Part shown: positions 59,591 to 64,000 of the stretch, one piece after another
How positions within the stretch are numbered: the first letter of the stretch is position 1
How the letters are laid out: each line of letters begins with the position of its first letter
DNA from: Anthopleura xanthogrammica
Taxonomy: Eukaryota > Cnidaria > Anthozoa > Actiniaria > Actiniidae
DNA: 64,000 nucleotides
Assembly (NCBI GenBank): GCA_964019055.1
Contig: OZ025216.1
Location: forward strand, 11,916,914-11,980,913
Direction of reading: 5' to 3'
Notes under the pieces: model-generated
What the model saw: only the letters and a program-made list of their open reading frames with translations
The model's database searches: none
What the model was told of the DNA's origin: nothing
Translations under genes and position numbers: made by a program

Positions 59591-61446
59591 CTAGAGAACT
59601 TTGCAGCAAACAGCAAGTGTCCAGTCCAAGGGTCTGTTGCCGTTCATACAACCAATGTGACAATAACACCTGGTATTACCGTTCTCTGTATTCCACGAAC
59701 CACACCTATGACCACATGCACAGCCAGTCACGGTAAAACCAGCGGGGCACTGAGCCCTGTTTCCTCTTGATGTTACTGGTCTACAGTTTAGTCGTCTTCC
59801 AGGACCAGCAGGACCTCTTTGGCCACGGATCCCCCTCGGGCCACGGATTCCCCTCGGACCTCTTACGCCTCTTACACCACGAAGACCTCTTGGGCCTCTC
59901 ACACCCCGCAGACCACGGCGCCCCCTCAAACCTCTCAAACCTCGCGGGCCTCGTGCACCTCTTAGACCTCGGAGTCCTCGGGGTCCACGGGCACCTCTTA
60001 GGCCTCGGAGACCTCTTGCACCTCTCCGACCTCTGGGACCCCTGGGACCTCTGGGACCTCGCGGGCCGCGAGGACATCGACAGTTGAATGGATAAAGTTT
60101 AAACATTCCATAAAATCCCTAAAATAAATTTTGAGAAATGTTAGTGACAATTAAATTATGGCCTCTATTATTAAGTGGTCGCCGTCATTTTCAAGTTGTT
60201 GCTAAATAACTAGAGGTTGGCTGCTTAATAGAGATATAAAGTACTGCATAAACGTACCCTCTTTGAACAGACTAGCAGTTAAATATAAATAAATATAAAT
60301 AAACTTTATTTATATAGCGCTTATTCACTAATTGCTCTAAGCACTTTACAAGAAAATATATGTATACATAAGATTAACTATAAATATTAAATTACACAGT
60401 TAAAAAAATCTAAATATATATATAAAAAAGTATTATATAATATATGACAAAAGAAATATGATCAAAAGAACTAAAAAAAAAATTAATTAAAAGCTAATTT
60501 AAATAAATATGTCTTCAGATTCTTTTTAAAACTACTAATTGAATTCGAATTTCTTAGATGCATAGGTACGTAGCTCATTCCATAGCTTAGGCCCAGCTAC
60601 ACAGAAGGCCAAAATTACTACCCAATTCACTCAACTGTTAGCACCGCCAAAATAACGATCGATCGCGTTTTGAATTTCAGTTAACTTACGTGACCATTTG
60701 GAGAGCACATGAACAAAAACCCACCCACACATGAATGGTTGATCAGAGACGAAAATGGAAAGAATTCAAATCGTTGCCTTATATTTGCAACAATAAAAGG
60801 ATATGTTGGACGAGGTATAAATTGTTAGAATTCAGTCCAAAGTAGATGTGAATGCCTTTGGTGTGTTTTCCACTAATAAAATAGATATAAAATGTAATAA
60901 AACAAACCTTGGGTTTGGAGTGACCACGATTTCCTTTGACAGCATCATCGATGTTTTGCAAATCTGTTTATAAAGTCAAGGAATTGATTGTCATCAATAA
61001 GCAAGAAATGATAACAAAAAAATCCTTAATATTTTTATCGATACCATTAAACAACCTCTGGGCTGATCTAAGTCAGGGCACGGCTAACTCACAGATCAAA
61101 CCCTGAAACAACCTCTGGGCTGATCTAAGTCAGGGCATGGCTAACTCACAGATCGAATTAGAATTTATCGCGTTAAATAAAGAAATAGAATAATTCGTTA
61201 CGTACCACTTGAGGCGTTGTCTTCCGAAGCTGACTCATCGTTTTGTTCATCTTGTTCATCTTCTTGGGTTTCATCTTCTTGTGTTTCTTCTTCTTGTTTT
61301 TCCTCGTCTGCTGGAGCTACTTCTGATTCTTCAGCACTGGCATCTTGTGTGACAACGGCGTCTTGTTGTGGCGCTGTTTCTTCAGGGACAGCCAAGGCCA
61401 CAGCACACAACCCAAGCAGTAACAGCAATGCTAACTTCAGCGACAT
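59591..61446 (-). CDS. Collagen-resistin-like secreted protein, copy B (Gly-X-Arg helix)
   Basis: Three exons on the minus strand give 274 residues: 61446-61206, 60963-60908, 60118-59591. The signal peptide is identical to copy A. The acidic leader is five residues shorter. Exon 2 (DLQNIDDAVKGNRGHSKPK) has no cysteine, but exon 3 opens with GFYGMFKLYPFNCRCPRG, placing two cysteines right before the helix. The helix has 29 Gly-X-Y triplets, 28 with Arg at Y (GPR, GLR, GAR, GIR, GVR). The C-terminal domain differs from copy A at only a few positions and keeps all ten cysteines (first at 211, final pair 270-271) and LDWTLAVCC. With Arg at Y, the triplet stability that hydroxyproline normally gives may come from Arg; this is inference. 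AATAAA lies at 59491-59496 on the minus strand. Confidence 0.9.
60270..60610 (-). mobile_element. LINE/SINE tail-like insertion in intron 2 of copy B
   Basis: On the minus strand AAAGTGCTTAGAGCAATTAG followed by AAGCGCTATATAAATAAAG and (TAAATA)n matches the tail type of the SINE at 50953-51312. The upstream part TGGAATGAGCTACGTACC suggests a longer 3' fragment. Copy A lacks it. Confidence 0.6.
61056..61155 (-). repeat. Two inverted units of the 57-bp minisatellite
   Basis: CAACCTCTGGGCTGATCTAA and GGCTAACTCACAGATC appear twice, the reverse complement of the TRAF-intron array. They lie in intron 1 of copy B and are missing from copy A, where the flanking sequence is continuous. Confidence 0.9.
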
Positions 61447-61497
61447 TTTCACAGCAAGATATCAAGCCAACTGATAAAGCCTGGGAGTGGTCGCTGT

Positions 61498-61505
61498 CTT
61501 TTATG
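61498..61505 (-). promoter_or_regulatory. TATA-like box of copy B
   Basis: CATAAAAG on the minus strand, 52 bp upstream of the start codon, the same spacing as copy A. Confidence 0.55.
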
Positions 61506-61635
61506 TGCTGCGTTTTCGTGACCCAAGCCTCAACATGTTCCCTTTCAGTGATTCGAATAAACAGTATTTGTATAGCTTTGTAATTTAATTAGTTTTAAAG
61601 TTTAAAGTCCAAGTTTTTATTCTTTAAATTTGTAA

Positions 61636-63950
61636 ATCATAAAACCGGATCGGATCAAAACAGCGAGATTTTTGGAGTCAAAAATTGATTCTCATGTTAT
61701 GAATTCCTACCACTAGAAAAAATTGTGTTTTCTTAGAATAAAACTTGTGTCATTATGACCTCTAAAATGGCTTTTTTCGATTGCGTGTTTGGAAGTTAGG
61801 TGCGCACGGCATATCTTGAGATAAAAAGTTATTAAAAGCTTCGGAACAAGTGCTTACGAAATGCGAAACTACTCAAGGCATGCGAATTGATTGTCCTTGC
61901 TCACTCATTATAAAGTTGTTTTCCAATATCGAGGGTGTACGGCATTAGAAAAATGCGTCCTTTTAAAAGGCATTATTTTAATTTGTTATGCAATGACTCG
62001 GATTGTTTTTTTTTATGTTTTTTATTTTATTTATAATGATATTTTAACAGGATGTTCCTTCACTTTAGTGATTTTCAAGAAGGTCCTTTAAAACTAATTT
62101 TTATGCATCATATAATGGAGTTAAAAAGTAGAAGGCAAATTATCGAAACAAAATGAGAAAAAATTACAATTATGCAAAAAATGTAAAAATTCAAATAGCA
62201 TACTTTAAAGAGTTCATTCAGAAAAAATATACTTAAATTGAGAAATGTTTGAAGATTGTTTAACAACGTCACTTAGATTGTTCCATTATTCTTGATAGGA
62301 TAGCCTTTGCTTCCCCCAATTTGTTTTAGCATGTGTAAGTGTACTTCAGTTTACAAGTGTTTTATAGACTCGATCACAATCAGCAAGTAAAACAGCGTCC
62401 CCTACAAACCTCTCGATAACAAGGCAAATAATCAAAGTCCCAAGATCATCCTAGTTCGAACAAGATTAAACTGAGATGTTGTATATATATACTATCTTTA
62501 TTATTTAATATTTATATATGTCATATTTGTCACATATTGTGAAATAGGCCTTCAAATCATTCATCCATCCATTCATTTCGAAAGCTTCGGCCAAATAAGG
62601 TATTCTCGATCAACATTGACTATCTTTAACGAATAGAACCGCAGCCTGAACGCATGGTAGACCTTGAGAGTGATAGGTCTAATTGTTTTACCATAAACCT
62701 AGTACTATCGGTCAAAGATATTAAAAAAAATTGACATTAAATTATTGTTTTTGCCATTGTTTTGGTTTTCAAAACTTGACTTACTAGTGGTCTATCACTA
62801 ATATCGATCACCACCTGTATCATCACCACCATCATTATAGTCATCGTGCTCATTTAGTGTCATATCTAGCCGTTTGGTTCTATGTCGTGTATTGAATGAG
62901 GTTGTATCAGGTCTTGAGTGACATTTTAAAGCGTAATCCAACACAAATGAAAATATGAATATATTTGAAAAGAGCATACCAAAATTAGTAAAAATGGAAA
63001 GTTTGGAGTGGTTTTATTGAGTAGCGCCGAAGATATGGGCGACCGAAGTTGGCTGCTTTTACAAAGAAATGTATGGAAAAATATGTTGGTAGGCAAGCTG
63101 TTGCTTCAACCGTGCGCTGACTGAGCTTTGATCAACCCATGCAGAGTTTGTTTCAGGATATTTCCTGAGCATATATCACGTGACATCTAACTTTGACGTT
63201 CCCATGCAGAGCCTGCGCTATTGCCAGCCAGCGTATTGTCACGCGTTGCCTTTCGCGCGTGATCTTGCCCGAAAATGCCTCATGTCTGCGCCTGCGATAT
63301 TTTTGAAAGCGCACGCGCATCTCGAAAATGGTCTATAGCGCAGGCGAGTGCTAGCACTGTAAAGGAGAATGTCACGTGAGCACGGTGCATGCCTTATAAT
63401 ACATCTTCCCTTTAAGAACAATATTCGAGAATAGTATTGGCTTTCGATTCGTGCACATCAGTAAACAGTAAACCAGTCTGGTAAAAGGAAAACATAGTTC
63501 TACGATAGGTTTTTGATGATTGTTACGGACTGAGACGACATTTTCCCTACTCCCTCTTCTCTAAAATTATTTTTATTTTTGTCTTTATTTTAATTTTATT
63601 TTCATTTTCGATTTTTTTGATAATAATGAATTTTTCTTTTTTTCTTCTTTCTTTTCTTTTCTTTTCTTTTCTATTCTTTTTTTCTTTTTAATTTGCCCAT
63701 TATAATTTATTCTTACGGATTTCATAGTCAAATTATTTAAATTTATGATTAATTCATGATTAATGTCCATATGACGGTGCATTTTACTGTCAGTAATCTT
63801 ATAGATTGGGCTCCCTATGGGATCAAAAGTTCATATAACGAGCCATCTGATTGGTTGTTCTATACTACATAAGCCCAACCCGTCTCTGACCCACCTACCT
63901 CCTCGAGTGTTTGCTCGCTTGGTTATTGTTGCTCGAAAACTCTCGCAAAA
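61636..63950. other. Intergenic between copy B and the peroxiredoxin gene
   Basis: AT-rich, no exon recognised. A (TTTTC)n-like pyrimidine tract lies at about 63630-63690 and a CG-richer patch at 63235-63360. The last 150 bp are probably the promoter and 5' UTR of the next gene. Confidence 0.45.
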
Positions 63951-64000
63951 ATGGTCAATCTTGGAGATATTTTCCCTGATTTCAAAGCAGAATCCAGTGA
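63951..64000 (+). CDS. Peroxiredoxin-6-like, N-terminus only (runs off the window)
   Basis: The reading frame MVNLGDIFPDFKAESS starts at the first ATG after a CAAAA context. LGD..P.F.A is the conserved opening of 1-Cys peroxiredoxins, thiol peroxidases that reduce hydrogen peroxide and phospholipid hydroperoxides in the cytosol. The catalytic PVCTTE block would lie beyond the window, so the call rests on 16 residues. Confidence 0.6.
   Translation, partial: MVNLGDIFPDFKAESS

Larger units (their letters stand above)
55690..61635. repeat. Tandem gene duplication unit (collagen-resistin copies A and B)
   Basis: The 3' flank of copy A (about 55725-56047) is nearly identical to that of copy B (59270-59590). 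The promoters and first exons (58064-58400 against 61206-61520) and the last-exon C-terminal coding regions are also close. Introns and the collagen helix differ more. The upstream flank ATGTTCCCTTTCAGTGATTC appears at about 59148 and 61538. Confidence 0.9.

Noticed and set aside
59767..60087. Open frames opposite and out of frame with the collagen-resistin copy B exon, one Ser/Pro-rich
   Set aside because: Shadows of the Gly-X-Arg repeat. The minus-strand collagen frame is the one with correct splice phases and a conserved cysteine domain.

Overview
The window looks like nuclear DNA of a cnidarian, most likely an anthozoan such as a stony coral or sea anemone. This is inferred from AT-rich, intron-rich DNA packed with short palindromic transposons, THAP/SWIM gene relics, Penelope-type hammerhead motifs, a MetX-family acyltransferase of the kind reported in corals, and secreted PAN and collagen proteins. 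Genes are split into many small exons with GT..AG junctions, so exon-intron structures were rebuilt by hand from reading phase and splice sites.

Layout. (1) 1.6-9.7 kb, + strand: a complete 12-exon MetX-family O-acyltransferase gene (456 codons, Ser-Asp-His triad visible) with introns full of SINEs, MITEs and microsatellites. (2) 9.7-40.4 kb: about 30 kb with no convincing host gene. It holds a 5'-truncated CR1/L2-like LINE whose tail runs into about 350 bp of (AAAT)n, a TIR element carrying a THAP exon and a SWIM-type exon facing each other, a MITE with a perfect 9-bp target duplication, a second two-exon THAP fragment, a 720-bp CCACTA/CCACTG hexamer array, a 1174-bp higher-order tandem repeat, a segmental duplication and several long palindromes. 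(3) 40.4-46.1 kb, + strand: a complete 7-exon TRAF2/3-like signalling adaptor (553 residues: RING, zinc fingers, coiled coil, MATH) whose introns hold a (TGTC)n tract of about 580 bp and a 57-bp minisatellite. (4) 46-51.9 kb: repeats, including a tRNA-derived SINE with a target duplication. (5) 51.9-54.6 kb, - strand: a secreted four-exon protein with a PAN/apple domain, an EGF-like piece and an unnamed C-terminal domain. (6) 56.0-61.5 kb, - strand: two tandem three-exon paralogues encoding signal peptide, very acidic leader, Arg-rich collagen helix and a ten-cysteine C-terminal domain. (7) At the right edge, the first 16 codons of a peroxiredoxin-6-like gene on the + strand.

The most unusual content is the tandem pair in (6). 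The C-terminal domain reproduces the cysteine spacing and the DWT..CC signature of the vertebrate resistin/RELM family almost exactly, here carried on a collagen triple helix instead of the coiled coil of vertebrate resistins. In copy B, 28 of 29 Gly-X-Y triplets have Arg at Y. I know of no described collagen-resistin fusion, but I could not search. A second theme is minimal hammerhead-ribozyme cores (five good, one degenerate) of the short-stem-III type linked to Penelope-like retroelements, one lying in a 92-bp insertion with a 16-bp target duplication.

The genes do not form an operon or an obvious pathway. The PAN protein and the two collagen-resistins are neighbouring secreted proteins on the same strand.
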